The notes beneath the pieces are model-generated. The model was not told the DNA's origin, did not search any database, and saw only the letters and a program-made list of their open reading frames with translations. The position numbers and the translations under genes are program-made. DNA of 64,000 bases, taken from assembly GCF_028714775.1 (NCBI RefSeq), contig NZ_JAQTLS010000001.1, forward strand, positions 186,001 through 250,000, in the 5' to 3' direction. The stretch is from Thiothrix sp. GTDB lineage: Bacteria > Pseudomonadota > Gammaproteobacteria > Thiotrichales > Thiotrichaceae. Shown one piece after another: positions 44,696 to 54,441 of the stretch (positions are counted from its first letter, which is position 1; the number at the start of each line of letters is the position of its first letter).

Positions 44696-47600
44696 TCAGC
44701 CATCACGTAACACGCTGAACTCTCTAAATAACCGCACCGGGAGTGGTGTCTGTAATTTCCAGCGAATACTCATTGGTCGATCACCTTTCACATCCACCAA
44801 CGTGACAGCACCGCAAGCCCGATAGGGGCTGGTTTTGTCCTTGCGCACAAAGAGTTGGAACTGCCAGCCATTATCAGGGCTTTCTAGGTAACGCCGCCCT
44901 GTTTTAGTATCTGCCCCCGCCGTATTTTGAGTCTGCCAATGAAACAACTCACTACTAATAGCGTAATCATGATACGCAATGCTGGCATGATAGCCGCTAC
45001 TTTTATCAATCGTCACAAACAGAAGCTCAGTTTTACGTGTTTTCAGAGGTAGAACACCAGACTGAAACGGGGAACGACGTTCCGCCGTCAACCAGCCTAC
45101 AGCCGTCAGAATTTCACGCACACCATACGCAGCGTGTAAGCAAAGTGGTGTATCTTCCAAACCTGCGATGGGTCGATTAGGTAAATGACTACGTGCTTGC
45201 AGGACTTCTGATAGCTCCTGTAAATCTTCGCAAAGGACAGGGTGTGATGCTAAACGTTGTAGGAAATCACGGTAGTGTCCAACCCGCGTCTGTTGTCCAT
45301 CAACTTGGTAAGCCAACATTTGTAAACGGCGTTCTTCCTGCTCATTTTGTACCGTGTAGCACCCACTGCTTTCAGCAATGCGTTGCAGCAAATCTAGCTG
45401 TATCGGGTCATCAATATGCAGTAGATCAGCAAAACGCTCACTAAAATAGCTTTCCTCACCACCTTGAGGTTGTTGAAGTAAGCCCGCACCACGCTTCAAG
45501 CTAGTCCAGCCACTGGGTTTTGTTGAGCGATAAATATCTGATAAATCAATAAGCTGTTCACGCAGAAAATCTTTCAATAAAACGTGGCGATTACTGTGCA
45601 AAGCAATGTAAGCCTGTAATTCACGGCGTAAGTTACGCCACCCTTGCTGTGTCAATAAGCGCAAGCTATGCAGAACTTGATCGCGAGCGCGTTTCTGTAA
45701 ATGGATATGGCATCCGACAGGTAATGAACCGAAGCCATTTTCCACAGAATCCATCAACTGGCGACGTGATTGCCCTGTTAGGCTACCCAGCAATTTGTCA
45801 AACCGAAACTCCACACGATGTTGCCCCACAAAATCCAATATCAAGCAGCTTTCTTTGCCGGGCGAGAGGCGTAAACCCCGGCCAATTTGCTGCTGAAACA
45901 ATACCGGACTTTGTGTCGGACGCAACAACAGCAACGTATCCACCATGGGTAAATCAACACCTTCGTTATAAAGGTCAACCGTCACCAAAGCGCACAATTC
46001 GCCACGATTTAAACGCTGAGGGGCTAAGCGCCGTTCCTCAGTGGGTGTTTCGCCCACCACGCAAGCAGCAGGGAAACCGGCTGCATTCAAGAAACTTGTC
46101 ATGAATTGGGCATGAGCAACCGATACGCAGAACACCAAGGCTTTGCATTCGCGAGGATTAGCGGTTAAACGACGCCATTCGTTGATAACCAAGCGGGCAC
46201 GGACATGATCACCTGTTAGCAACTTATCCAATGCACTGGCTTCCCCACTTTGCTGCCAAGGTATCTGGCTAAAATCAGTCTCATCGTCGCAAGCGTAATA
46301 CTCAAACGGGGCAAGCAGTTGTAAATCCAAAGCGTGCCACAAACGTAATTCGACGGCAGGACTCCCATCGGGGCGACAGTCGAAATAAGGCAAAATCGGC
46401 TTCCCGTCACTACGTTCGGGAGTAGCGGTCAAACCAAGCAGTATCGACGGATGTATAGCACGCACGAAAGCATCAAACCGATCTGCCGCCAAACGATGAC
46501 ATTCATCCACCACGACGGTATGCCAATAATCTGCGCCGTAGCGCTCGACCAAGCGGCGACTGGTTAGGCTATCTATCGTGGTGAAAAGATGATCGTATTG
46601 ATCAGCTTCTTGCCCACCACCTAATAGCTCGCCGAAACTCTGATCACGTAAAACTTCTCGGTAAGTCCGCAATGACTGCCGTAGGATTTCCTCCCGATGC
46701 GCTACAAACAACAGGCGCGGACGCCCACCGTGTTTCCGACAGGTAGCGTGGTAGTCAAAGGCTGCTACCACCGTTTTGCCGGAGCCAGTCGCGGCAACCA
46801 CCAGATTCTTCATCCGGCCATGTTCGCGCTCGTATTGCAATTGCTCCAACATCTCTTCTTGATAGGGTTTTGGCTGTAGATCAAAAAAAGTGGGCGTTGC
46901 TAATAGACTGGTACCTGCTTCACGTGCCAAAGCCACTTTCAAGGCTTGTTGGTGAACGGGGTTTTCTGGGTCATATGTTTGAAACTCGCCATCTTCCCAC
47001 AGCGTTTCAAAATGGGCTTGGGCACGAATAAACAAGTCGGCTTGACCATGCTCGGTAAATTTCGTCGTCCATTCCAAGCCTCCCAGCAAGGCTGCGCCGG
47101 AAAGGTTCGCACTTCCAACGTAGGCAGACCCAAAGCCAGTATTACGTTTAAAAATCCAGGCTTTGGCATGAAGTCGAGTGCGGCGTCCATCCAAGGAAAC
47201 TTTCACTTCGCAACCCGCTAAACGTGCCAAGTCATTGAGTGCTTGCTGATCTGTTGCCCCGGTATACGTTGTGGTGAGAATGCGGATCTGGGTGCGACTT
47301 GTTCCTCTCGCATCAACAGCCGTAATCGCTTGTAAGACATCGTATAAGCGTCGAACACCGGAAACAGTTATAAAACTGACCAAAATATCAACTTGATCAC
47401 AATTGGCGAGTTCCCGCCTAAGCTCATGGAGCAATGACGGTGTATCTTTTCCTGCTGTGAATAACCATGGGGTAGATAACCCGGTTTCAGGTGCTTGTGG
47501 TGTTTGGTGCTGCGAATGTATGGATGTTAAGCGCTGTACGGGGCTTGCCAACAACTCAACTACTTCAGCAGAACCGGATAATCGCTGGCGTAAATCAAGC

Positions 47601-47836
47601 AACAGGTCATTGACGAGTGCGAGTTGGTTCAGTAGCTTCTGATCATCTTGTCCTGAAATGTCTTCCAGAATTAACGCCAACTGCCGTCCAACAGCTTCAG
47701 CGAGTCGTTCATGACTATTAGCAGTATCCAGATTTTCCAAGCTGGCTTGTTGAGATGTAACCGCTTGTATTTTCTGCTTAAGTACATCCGTTAGGATGAG
47801 GTCATATAAGCCAGAACGGAGAGGCTGGAGTGGCAT
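44696..47836 (-). CDS. Superfamily 2 helicase with N-terminal PLD nuclease-like domain and DUF3427
   Basis: The 1046-residue protein has a PLD-like domain (about 140-290) with RLHAKAWIFKRNTGFGSAYVGS, in which HxK and a downstream GSAN form the usual half-site. The SF2 helicase core (about 320-690) has motif I VAATGSGKTVV, motif II VVDECHRL, motif III LTATPERSD and motif VI QQIGRGLRLS. DUF3427 forms the C-terminus. This combination occurs in genome-defence and DNA-processing loci; the role here is unproven. The ATG at 47836 has AGGAA upstream, preferred over a TTG one codon earlier. Confidence 0.85.
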   Translation of the reverse strand: MPLQPLRSGLYDLILTDVLKQKIQAVTSQQASLENLDTANSHERLAEAVGRQLALILEDISGQDDQKLLNQLALVNDLLLDLRQRLSGSAEVVELLASPVQRLTSIHSQHQTPQAPETGLSTPWLFTAGKDTPSLLHELRRELANCDQVDILVSFITVSGVRRLYDVLQAITAVDARGTSRTQIRILTTTYTGATDQQALNDLARLAGCEVKVSLDGRRTRLHAKAWIFKRNTGFGSAYVGSANLSGAALLGGLEWTTKFTEHGQADLFIRAQAHFETLWEDGEFQTYDPENPVHQQALKVALAREAGTSLLATPTFFDLQPKPYQEEMLEQLQYEREHGRMKNLVVAATGSGKTVVAAFDYHATCRKHGGRPRLLFVAHREEILRQSLRTYREVLRDQSFGELLGGGQEADQYDHLFTTIDSLTSRRLVERYGADYWHTVVVDECHRLAADRFDAFVRAIHPSILLGLTATPERSDGKPILPYFDCRPDGSPAVELRLWHALDLQLLAPFEYYACDDETDFSQIPWQQSGEASALDKLLTGDHVRARLVINEWRRLTANPRECKALVFCVSVAHAQFMTSFLNAAGFPAACVVGETPTEERRLAPQRLNRGELCALVTVDLYNEGVDLPMVDTLLLLRPTQSPVLFQQQIGRGLRLSPGKESCLILDFVGQHRVEFRFDKLLGSLTGQSRRQLMDSVENGFGSLPVGCHIHLQKRARDQVLHSLRLLTQQGWRNLRRELQAYIALHSNRHVLLKDFLREQLIDLSDIYRSTKPSGWTSLKRGAGLLQQPQGGEESYFSERFADLLHIDDPIQLDLLQRIAESSGCYTVQNEQEERRLQMLAYQVDGQQTRVGHYRDFLQRLASHPVLCEDLQELSEVLQARSHLPNRPIAGLEDTPLCLHAAYGVREILTAVGWLTAERRSPFQSGVLPLKTRKTELLFVTIDKSSGYHASIAYHDYAISSELFHWQTQNTAGADTKTGRRYLESPDNGWQFQLFVRKDKTSPYRACGAVTLVDVKGDRPMSIRWKLQTPLPVRLFREFSVLRDG

Positions 47837-47918
47837 CAACTATTCCTGTGGCATCACAATTGTTAGATAGGTTTTGCGAGTGTCGCCTATAGTTGCTTTC
47901 TTGATCAAGAAGAAAACT

Positions 47919-48455
47919 CTACCGTGCCTGCAACACTTCCCAGTGAACCTCCACCTCGCCCTTATCACCCGCGATATAAGCGGAATCGCCAGTAATCGTG
48001 ATCGACAAATCCATGGTGCGGCTCACTAAGGCAGCCAATGCTTCGATTTCCTCCCACCGGAAGCGGTAAAAAGAGGCGTTCAACTGGCTAAACTTTTTCA
48101 CATTTTGTGACCACCAGACATCCGACTTGCTGTTAAAGCTGTAGACGCTTACTTTTCTCGCCCGGTTAGTCGCCTTTTTTACCCGTTCTGGGGTCGGCTC
48201 GCCCAAGTCAATCCACAGCGCGGTTTGCTCATCCATCGTGCGTACCCAGACTGCTGGTTCTTCGGCATCTTCCAGCCCTTTGGTCAGCTCAATCCCTTCC
48301 TGTGCATTGAGGCAATAGGCCAGAATACGCACCATCATGCGTTCAATGGTTTCGGATGGATGCTGGGCAATGGTCAGATTCAGGGAGTCATAGTAATCCC
48401 GTTCCATATCCGATAACGCAATTCTGGCTTTATAGATGGTTGGTTTGATTGCCAC
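47919..48455 (-). CDS. yaeQ: YaeQ family protein
   Basis: The 178-residue protein starts VAIKPTIYKARIALSDMERDYY from a GTG with AGGGG upstream, and continues with LTIAQHPSETIERMMVRILAY and WIDLGEPTPERVKKA, the YaeQ hallmarks. The fold is PD-(D/E)XK nuclease-like, though YaeQ activity has not been established as far as I know. A longer frame from 48566 is less likely as it would not fit the family N-terminus. Confidence 0.9.
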   Translation of the reverse strand: MAIKPTIYKARIALSDMERDYYDSLNLTIAQHPSETIERMMVRILAYCLNAQEGIELTKGLEDAEEPAVWVRTMDEQTALWIDLGEPTPERVKKATNRARKVSVYSFNSKSDVWWSQNVKKFSQLNASFYRFRWEEIEALAALVSRTMDLSITITGDSAYIAGDKGEVEVHWEVLQAR

Positions 48456-48577
48456 GGTTACCCCTGTTTGCTGTGCTGTTGAGAAGAAATGCCCGGATAC
48501 TAACACGAATGAATAAGCCACCATCACCGTGTAATGGTCTAATGCTTTTGGACGGAGCCTACCCAAAATTCGTCATA

Positions 48578-48604
48578 CACAAAAACGCCCGCAATCGCGG
48601 GCGT
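48578..48604 (-). terminator. Intrinsic terminator of soeABC
   Basis: On the minus strand an 8-bp stem ACGCCCGC/GCGGGCGT with a GATT loop is followed by TTTTTGT, 28 bases after the soeC stop. Confidence 0.85.
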
Positions 48605-48631
48605 CCTATCCTGACCAAGCAAGCACGCGGC

Positions 48632-49609
48632 TTACGTTGCCTGATAATAAATATTCTGCGGATGGTTAGCCTGTGCGAAGAAGAACCAGCGTTCCGCCAA
48701 CAGCCCCAAGTATTGCACCACAAACGCCAGTGCCAGCAGCAGCACGCTGCCATTGCCCCAACCGATCACCAGCAAGGCCACTGGCAACACAAATACCGCA
48801 ATCGGGAACAGCGTCTTGATCATGCGCATGAATTGCGGCGTTTGATGGTGGAAAAATTCGCGGGTATTGAACGAGCCACCCATTGCCCCCTGCGAAATCT
48901 GTTTGATTTTCGGGTGGCGCACACCAATTGCGGTGCAAGCGCTGCTTTTCATTTTCAGCTTGGCATTCCGGCGCAAGGAATACATGCGGGTAACAAAACC
49001 GATCAGGGTAATGATCACCGCCCACATTGCATAAAATGTCACCAACCCGCTGTCTTGTGAGCCTGCCAACGCCGCCGACAGCGTAAAGCCAGACGCGCCG
49101 CCCAGCAGCAGGTAATTCACCACCGTCAACGGCGTTGCCCATTCCTGAATGAAACGGATTGCGGCGTAAATCATCCCCGTGCACAGGTACAACAAAAACG
49201 CCAGCGCCGTCGCCAACGCCCCCACCACCAAAGACAAATGGATGGAAACCGCCCCCGCCACCAACACCACCGGGTCAATACCGAAGTAATACAGTGCGCC
49301 CCAGATAACCGCTATGCCGCTAAACGCAGGCAACACGATCACCTCACGCGCCAGCCACGACGTGCGCCATTTAGTCGCCGCACGCCATGCGCGTTCCGGT
49401 CGCCCCAGATGGAAAAAGGATGCAAACAACCCCAAGCCCATCAACAAAGCCACCAGCAACGAACCCGTCACGTACAGCGCTACCGGCGGCATTTCCCCGC
49501 CCAATACGCCGAATGTCGCGTAAACCTGACCCGTGTACAGCGCCAGAAACAAGCCCTGACCCGCGCCAATCAGCGTGGTCAGAAAAATTACCGAAAATGC
49601 AGGATGCAT
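48632..49609 (-). CDS. soeC: SoeC, membrane anchor of sulfite dehydrogenase (DmsC/NrfD-like)
   Basis: The 325-residue protein has about eight membrane helices and belongs to the DmsC family; FFHLGRPERAWRAATKWRTSWLAREV is its signature region, here split over a loop. It anchors SoeAB to the cytoplasmic face and passes electrons to quinone. The ATG at 49609 starts the first helix; upstream extension would run through soeB sequence. It is the last gene of soeABC. Confidence 0.88.
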   Translation of the reverse strand: MHPAFSVIFLTTLIGAGQGLFLALYTGQVYATFGVLGGEMPPVALYVTGSLLVALLMGLGLFASFFHLGRPERAWRAATKWRTSWLAREVIVLPAFSGIAVIWGALYYFGIDPVVLVAGAVSIHLSLVVGALATALAFLLYLCTGMIYAAIRFIQEWATPLTVVNYLLLGGASGFTLSAALAGSQDSGLVTFYAMWAVIITLIGFVTRMYSLRRNAKLKMKSSACTAIGVRHPKIKQISQGAMGGSFNTREFFHHQTPQFMRMIKTLFPIAVFVLPVALLVIGWGNGSVLLLALAFVVQYLGLLAERWFFFAQANHPQNIYYQAT

Positions 49610-49623
49610 AAAACCAAATCTCC

Positions 49624-50355
49624 TTAGAACAGGAAGTCGTCGAGCGTCGGCAGGTCGGAACTGACCGGGGCACGCTGTTCTTCTTTCTTCAATGGGTTGT
49701 CTACGCGGTGCAGCGCTTCGTCGCTCACGTTCGCCTTGGTCTTGCGCCGTGGCAAGTAATGGTTGGCAGGGCGCGTACCCCATTCCGGTTGCAACTGGTA
49801 GCCGCCGCGTTCATTGATCGCCACCGACACCGCAGAATCCGGGTCATGCACATCGCCAAACAGCCGCGCACTGGTCGGGCAAGCCAGCACGCACGCCGGT
49901 TTGCGCCGCGATTCCGGCAAACTCATGTCGTAAATGCGGTCAACGCAAAGGGTGCATTTTTTCATCACCTTCTGCTTTTCGTCGATTTCACGCGCACCGT
50001 AAGGGCAAGCCCACGAGCAGTACTTACAGCCGATGCACTTGTCGTAATCGACCAGCACGATGCCGTCTTCCTTGCGCTTGTAGCTTGCCCCTGTGGGGCA
50101 CACCGGCACACACGGCGGGTCTTCGCAATGCAGGCAGCTTTTGGGGAAATGCACCGTCTCGGTTTTGGGGTATTCGCCCACTTCAAAGGTCTGCACGCGG
50201 TTGAAGAATGTCCCGGTCGGGTCTTTGCCATACGGGTTCTTGTCAGACATCCCGCCGCCACTTTCGCCGGAGGTATTCCATTCCTTGCAACTGGTCACGC
50301 AGGCGCTACAGCCCACGCACACATTCAGGTCAATAACCAATGCCAACTGGGTCAT
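49624..50355 (-). CDS. soeB: SoeB, iron-sulfur subunit of sulfite dehydrogenase
   Basis: The 243-residue protein has four [4Fe-4S] motifs: CVGCSACVTSCKEW, CLHCEDPPCVPVCP, CIGCKYCSWACPYG and CTLCVDRI with the final CVLACP. It relays electrons from SoeA to SoeC. The ATG at 50355 was chosen because it starts the usual MTQLALVIDLN; the frame continues upstream into soeA. It begins 2 bases after the soeA stop. Confidence 0.9.
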   Translation of the reverse strand: MTQLALVIDLNVCVGCSACVTSCKEWNTSGESGGGMSDKNPYGKDPTGTFFNRVQTFEVGEYPKTETVHFPKSCLHCEDPPCVPVCPTGASYKRKEDGIVLVDYDKCIGCKYCSWACPYGAREIDEKQKVMKKCTLCVDRIYDMSLPESRRKPACVLACPTSARLFGDVHDPDSAVSVAINERGGYQLQPEWGTRPANHYLPRRKTKANVSDEALHRVDNPLKKEEQRAPVSSDLPTLDDFLF

Positions 50356-50357
50356 GA

Positions 50358-53258
50358 TTAACGCCCCCCCTTGAACATATTCTTGAATTTGCCGCTCCCA
50401 CCGATGAAAGTCAGCCACTTACCCACAGGTTTCGCCATGCCGGGGTAACGCGGTTGGGTCGGGAACTGCGGGAAGGTGGAACCCTGTTCCGCTTTGCTGG
50501 CTTTGTACACTTTCACGCGCACGTCAAACCACGCCGCCTGCCCGGTAATCGGGTCGGAGTTGGAAAGGTGTTCACCTTCCGCTTGGTTGGGCAGCTCTTC
50601 ACCGATGATGTGATTGAGCAGGAAGCCACGGGTGCATTCGTTGGCGTCCTTTTCCAGACCCCACGCGCCGGAGGCTTTACCGATGGCATTCCACGTCCAC
50701 ACCGTGTTAGGTTCGACCGATTGCGAGTAACGCGCTTGGCAGCGCACGCGCCCGTGGACAGATTCCACCCACACCCAATCGCCGTCTTCAAAGCCGTTTT
50801 TCTCGCCCACACTGGGGTGCATGTGCAAGTAGTTGTGCGCATGGATTTGGCGCAACCACGCATTCTGCGAATCCCACGAGTGGTACATCGCCATCGGGCG
50901 CTGGGTCAACGCGCTCAGCGGATAATCACGCTTGTTGATCATCTCGTTTTCGAGCGGCTCATGGTAAAACGGCAGCGCATCGAAGAAACGTTCCACCCGT
51001 TTACGCAAGCGATCCGGCGGCTGTTTGCCGTGCGAAACGCCCTGTGCGGCGCGGCGGAACTTGTGCAACACCTCGGAATACAGGTGGATATTGATCGGCT
51101 CAGCATGACGGGTCAGTCCATTAGATTTTGCCCACTGCAAATACCCCATGTTCCAGTTGCGCATGTATTGGTAAGAACGCGGCATCACGTGGTGGTGCAT
51201 ACAATTGTTCTTGGCGTACTGTTCCCACTGGTTGGGGTTGGGTGCGCCGCGCATGGTCTTTTCACCGCTCTGCCCGCGCCAGCCACTCAAGAAGCCGATA
51301 CCGGAACCCGGTGCGGTTTCAAAATTGACGATGAAATCCGGGTAGTCGCGGAATTTACGCTTGCCTTCCTTATCCACAAACGCGGGGAAACCAAGGCGTG
51401 AACCCAATTCGATCAGCACTTCTTGGAACGGCTTGCACTGCCCAGTCGGTGGCAAAATCGGGATACGCACGGAATCCACCGGGCCGTCGAATTCGGAAAT
51501 CGGACGGTCGAGCATCGACATAACATCGTACCGTTCCAGATAGGTGGTATCCGGCAAAATCAGGTCAGCGAAGGAAGTCATTTCCGAATGGAAGGCATCG
51601 CAGACCACGAGGAACGGGATTTTGTACTCGCCGTTTTCGTCCTTATCCTTGAGCATGTCGCGGACTTCGGTGGTGTTCATGGACGAGTTCCACGCCATGT
51701 TTGCCATGAAAATCAGCAAGGTATCGAGTTTGTACGGGTCGCCGCGCCACGCATTGGTGATGACGTTATGCATCAAGCCGTGTACCGACAGCGGGTATTC
51801 CCACGAAAAGCCCTTGTCGATGCGCACGGGTTCACCCGCATCATCGACGAACAGATCATCCGGGTCAGCAGGCCAGCCCAACGGCATCCCTTCCAGCGGC
51901 GTGTTTGGTCTTACATCTTCTGGCGAAGTCGGGGTTTTAGGGCAAGGCGGAATCGGGCGCGGGTACGGCGCTTTGTGGCGGAAACCACCCGGACGGTCAA
52001 TCGTCCCCAGCAGTGACATCAAAATACTCAACGCACGGATGCTTTGGAAGCCGTTGGAATGCGCCGCCAAACCCCGCATGGCATGGAACGCCACAGGGTT
52101 GCCGGTCACATGATCGTGTTCATTGCCCCACGTATCTGTCCACGCAATCGGCAATTCGATTTTCTGGTCACGTGCGGTGATACCCATCTCATGTGCCAAA
52201 CGGCGGATGGTCGCAGCCGGGATGCCGGTAATGTCTTCCGCCCATTCCGGGGTATATTCTTCTACCCGTTCACGCAGCAATTGGAAAGAGGGCTTCACGG
52301 GCGTGCCGTCTTTCAATTTGAATTCGCCGGTCAGGAACGGGTCAGCGCCGGGGGTATGAGTAGAAATCGGCTTGTTCAGCTCCCTATCCCACCACAGCTT
52401 GTTTTGCGGGTCGAAACAGCCCTCTTCCAACGGCACTTCAAAGCGCAGGAACATGCCGTATTCGCTGTTTTTCGGATCCATATTGACCAGTTCAGGGCCA
52501 TTGGTGTAATTCACCACGAAGTCGCGGTCATACAGACCCTGCGCAATGATTTCGCGGATAATCGCCAGCAACAATGCGCCATCCGTCCCCGGACGGATCG
52601 GAATCCACTCATCCGCCACCGCCGCATAGCCAGTACGCACCGGATTGATCGCAATCATGCGCCCGCCGTGGCGTTTGAAATGCCCCAACTCGATTTTCAT
52701 CGGGTTGGAATGGTGGTCTTCCGCCGTACCGATCATCACAAACAGCTTGGCATGTTCCAGATCGGGGCCGCCGAATTCCCAGAAGGAACCGCCGATGGTA
52801 TAGATCATCCCCGCCGCCATGTTCACCGAGCAGAAACCACCGTGTGCCGCGTAGTTCGGCGTACCAAACTGCTTGGCGAACAAGCCCGTCAGCGCCTGCA
52901 TCTGGTCACGCCCGGTGAACAGGCCGAAGCGCTTCGGATCAGTCGCGCGGATGTGGCGCAACCGGGTTTCCAGCGTATCGAAAGCCTCTTCCCACGTAAT
53001 CGCCTCAAACTGGCCTTCACCACGGGTTGCATTGGCTTTGCGGCGCAACGGCGTGGTCAGGCGGGCGGGGGAATATTGCTTCATGATGCCGGAAGAACCC
53101 TTGGCGCAGATAACGCCCCGGTTCAACGGGTGGTCGGGGTTGCCTTCAATGTATTTCACCTCGCCATTTTTGAGGTGGACATTGATGCCGCAACGGCACG
53201 CGCACATATAGCATGTGGTGCTTTTGATTTCTGTCGACTGGTTTGCTTGTGTGGTCAT
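50358..53258 (-). CDS. soeA: SoeA, molybdopterin subunit of cytoplasmic sulfite dehydrogenase
   Basis: The 966-residue molybdopterin oxidoreductase has the N-terminal [4Fe-4S] motif CYMCACRCG (about residue 17) with the fourth Cys in ICAKG. Long MGD-binding domains follow. No Tat signal is present, so it works in the cytoplasm. Together with the DmsC-type anchor and the sulfur-oxidising context this points to SoeA, which oxidises sulfite directly to sulfate, rather than to periplasmic Psr/Phs or Dms enzymes. Its start lies 55 bases from a possible FNR-like site. Confidence 0.87.
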   Translation of the reverse strand: MTTQANQSTEIKSTTCYMCACRCGINVHLKNGEVKYIEGNPDHPLNRGVICAKGSSGIMKQYSPARLTTPLRRKANATRGEGQFEAITWEEAFDTLETRLRHIRATDPKRFGLFTGRDQMQALTGLFAKQFGTPNYAAHGGFCSVNMAAGMIYTIGGSFWEFGGPDLEHAKLFVMIGTAEDHHSNPMKIELGHFKRHGGRMIAINPVRTGYAAVADEWIPIRPGTDGALLLAIIREIIAQGLYDRDFVVNYTNGPELVNMDPKNSEYGMFLRFEVPLEEGCFDPQNKLWWDRELNKPISTHTPGADPFLTGEFKLKDGTPVKPSFQLLRERVEEYTPEWAEDITGIPAATIRRLAHEMGITARDQKIELPIAWTDTWGNEHDHVTGNPVAFHAMRGLAAHSNGFQSIRALSILMSLLGTIDRPGGFRHKAPYPRPIPPCPKTPTSPEDVRPNTPLEGMPLGWPADPDDLFVDDAGEPVRIDKGFSWEYPLSVHGLMHNVITNAWRGDPYKLDTLLIFMANMAWNSSMNTTEVRDMLKDKDENGEYKIPFLVVCDAFHSEMTSFADLILPDTTYLERYDVMSMLDRPISEFDGPVDSVRIPILPPTGQCKPFQEVLIELGSRLGFPAFVDKEGKRKFRDYPDFIVNFETAPGSGIGFLSGWRGQSGEKTMRGAPNPNQWEQYAKNNCMHHHVMPRSYQYMRNWNMGYLQWAKSNGLTRHAEPINIHLYSEVLHKFRRAAQGVSHGKQPPDRLRKRVERFFDALPFYHEPLENEMINKRDYPLSALTQRPMAMYHSWDSQNAWLRQIHAHNYLHMHPSVGEKNGFEDGDWVWVESVHGRVRCQARYSQSVEPNTVWTWNAIGKASGAWGLEKDANECTRGFLLNHIIGEELPNQAEGEHLSNSDPITGQAAWFDVRVKVYKASKAEQGSTFPQFPTQPRYPGMAKPVGKWLTFIGGSGKFKNMFKGGR

Positions 53259-53312
53259 ATCAGTACGTAACTAAATAAGGAATTACTGAAATACAGTATA
53301 ACCCGATAGTGC

Positions 53313-53326
53313 TTGATGTAGGTCAA
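53313..53326 (-). promoter_or_regulatory. Possible FNR/Crp-type site upstream of soeA
   Basis: TTGAT-N4-GTCAA is one base from the FNR consensus TTGAT-N4-ATCAA, about 61 bases from the soeA ATG. The nearest TATACT is not at the usual class II distance, so support is weak. Confidence 0.3.
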
Positions 53327-53436
53327 GTAATCAATAAAAAGATTTATTGCCTTTTATAGATTTTACTTATCAACAAGGAAGGCGCTCTAATGGCAGCTTA
53401 GGCATTAACCGAAAGGCGTTGTTGGCGGGGAAAACC

Positions 53437-53469
53437 GGCAAACGCTGGTGGCTTGGGCAACCACCAGCG
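53437..53469 (-). terminator. Intrinsic terminator of the acidic-repeat gene
   Basis: On the minus strand a 9-bp stem CGCTGGTGG/CCACCAGCG with a 9-base loop is followed by TTTGCCGGTTTT. Confidence 0.7.
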
Positions 53470-53483
53470 GCTAGGTCGATGCG

Positions 53484-54308
53484 TTATGCTACTTCAAGCT
53501 TGTTAGCGAGTGATTCAACGATCAGGTCAATGTCCAGCAAACGGTCTTGCAATGCCATACCCGTTTTTACATTTTCCAGTAATTGCTCAATGCCCCGGAC
53601 GTGTTGCAGGCGCAAGTCCAACAGCTCGACGCTGGCTTTGAGCGGAGCCAACAATGATTCGGCATGACCACTGTTGTTGTAAATGTGTTCGCGGATTTGC
53701 TCAGCCTGACTGATCAACGTACCGCAACTGTCATGCTGAACCAGCAACTTGCCGTTATGCAACTCGTCTTCGCCATCGTGTGAGTCAGCTTGGCTATCAG
53801 CAGCTAGCTCCCGCATCCGGCTGCGTAAGGCAGCGATTTTGGTGCGGTTTTCCTGAATGACTTGCTGGTTGCCAGTAAGCTTGCCTTGCAATGTGTGATA
53901 AGCCGCCTCAACCCGTGACAACAGCGATGGCTCGGGAACGGCTTCTGGTTCTGGCTCTGCGGCGGCAACAGTTGGTTCTGCGGCGGGCTGCTCAGGCTCA
54001 ACCACTGTTTCCTCTACCACATCAGTTTCAGCGGGTGGAGCGTCAGTTGATGCTTCTTCAACAACATTTTCAGTGGGTGGAACGTCGGTTGATGCTTCTT
54101 CCACGACAGTCTCGGTGGGTGGAACATCGGCTGACTCTTCTTCCACAACAGTCTCAGTGGATGGAACGTCCGTTGATTCTTCCACGACAGTCTCAGTGGA
54201 TGGAACGTCAGTTGGCGCTTCCACCACATTGTTTTCTGCTGGCAGGGTATCGTTAACTTCTGGTGTATCGTGCGTTTCTACCGCATTGGAAGGGTGTTCG
54301 TTTTCCAT
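53484..54308 (-). CDS. Acidic repeat protein with coiled-coil C-terminus
   Basis: This 274-residue protein is unrecognised. Residues about 27-100 consist of five to six tandem copies of a 15-16-residue unit of the form ESTDVPSTETVVEE, strongly acidic. A Pro/Glu/Ala-rich linker follows, then a helical segment (about 135-270) that is likely coiled coil (QENRTKIAALRSRMRELA). It has no signal peptide. GGAGGAAT before the ATG is a good ribosome binding site. It may be a cytoplasmic scaffold; repeat number could vary by slippage. Confidence 0.7.
   Translation of the reverse strand: MENEHPSNAVETHDTPEVNDTLPAENNVVEAPTDVPSTETVVEESTDVPSTETVVEEESADVPPTETVVEEASTDVPPTENVVEEASTDAPPAETDVVEETVVEPEQPAAEPTVAAAEPEPEAVPEPSLLSRVEAAYHTLQGKLTGNQQVIQENRTKIAALRSRMRELAADSQADSHDGEDELHNGKLLVQHDSCGTLISQAEQIREHIYNNSGHAESLLAPLKASVELLDLRLQHVRGIEQLLENVKTGMALQDRLLDIDLIVESLANKLEVA
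54008..54230 (-). repeat. Tandem 45-48-bp repeats in the acidic-repeat gene
   Basis: Imperfect units encode (E/V)EESTDVPSTETVVEE-like blocks. The units are most similar in their GTTTCCGTTGA-type cores when read on the minus strand, and diverge at the third codon positions. Confidence 0.6.
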
Positions 54309-54411
54309 GGATTCCTCCTTAATTTTTGATGCCTAGACGTATGGCGTGCTCGATTCTTAGGCTCGCCGCAGCCATCGTCAAGACAAAGCAGATAAGAGGA
54401 TTACACCAGCA

Positions 54412-54441
54412 GAAAAGCGGGATGTTTGCTCACACCCCGCT
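54412..54441 (-). terminator. Intrinsic terminator after hisH
   Basis: On the minus strand a 10-bp stem AGCGGGGTGT/ACATCCCGCT (one G-U) with a GAGCAA loop is followed by TTTCT. It ends the hisB-hisH transcript before the next gene. Confidence 0.7.

Noticed and set aside
48632-53258. Reading as polysulfide/thiosulfate or DMSO reductase (psr/phs/dms)
   Set aside because: The catalytic subunit has no Tat signal, the anchor is DmsC-like, and the neighbourhood is sulfur-oxidising. SoeABC fits better, though a phylogeny would settle it.
52044-53270. Long plus-strand open frame of 408 codons
   Set aside because: It is antisense to soeA, whose cysteine motif and domain order are intact. The frame has histidine- and arginine-rich low-quality sequence and no ribosome binding site.
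44347-54308. Prophage or integrative element in the his split
   Set aside because: No integrase, transposase, phage structural gene or flanking tRNA is seen, and codon use appears like the surroundings.
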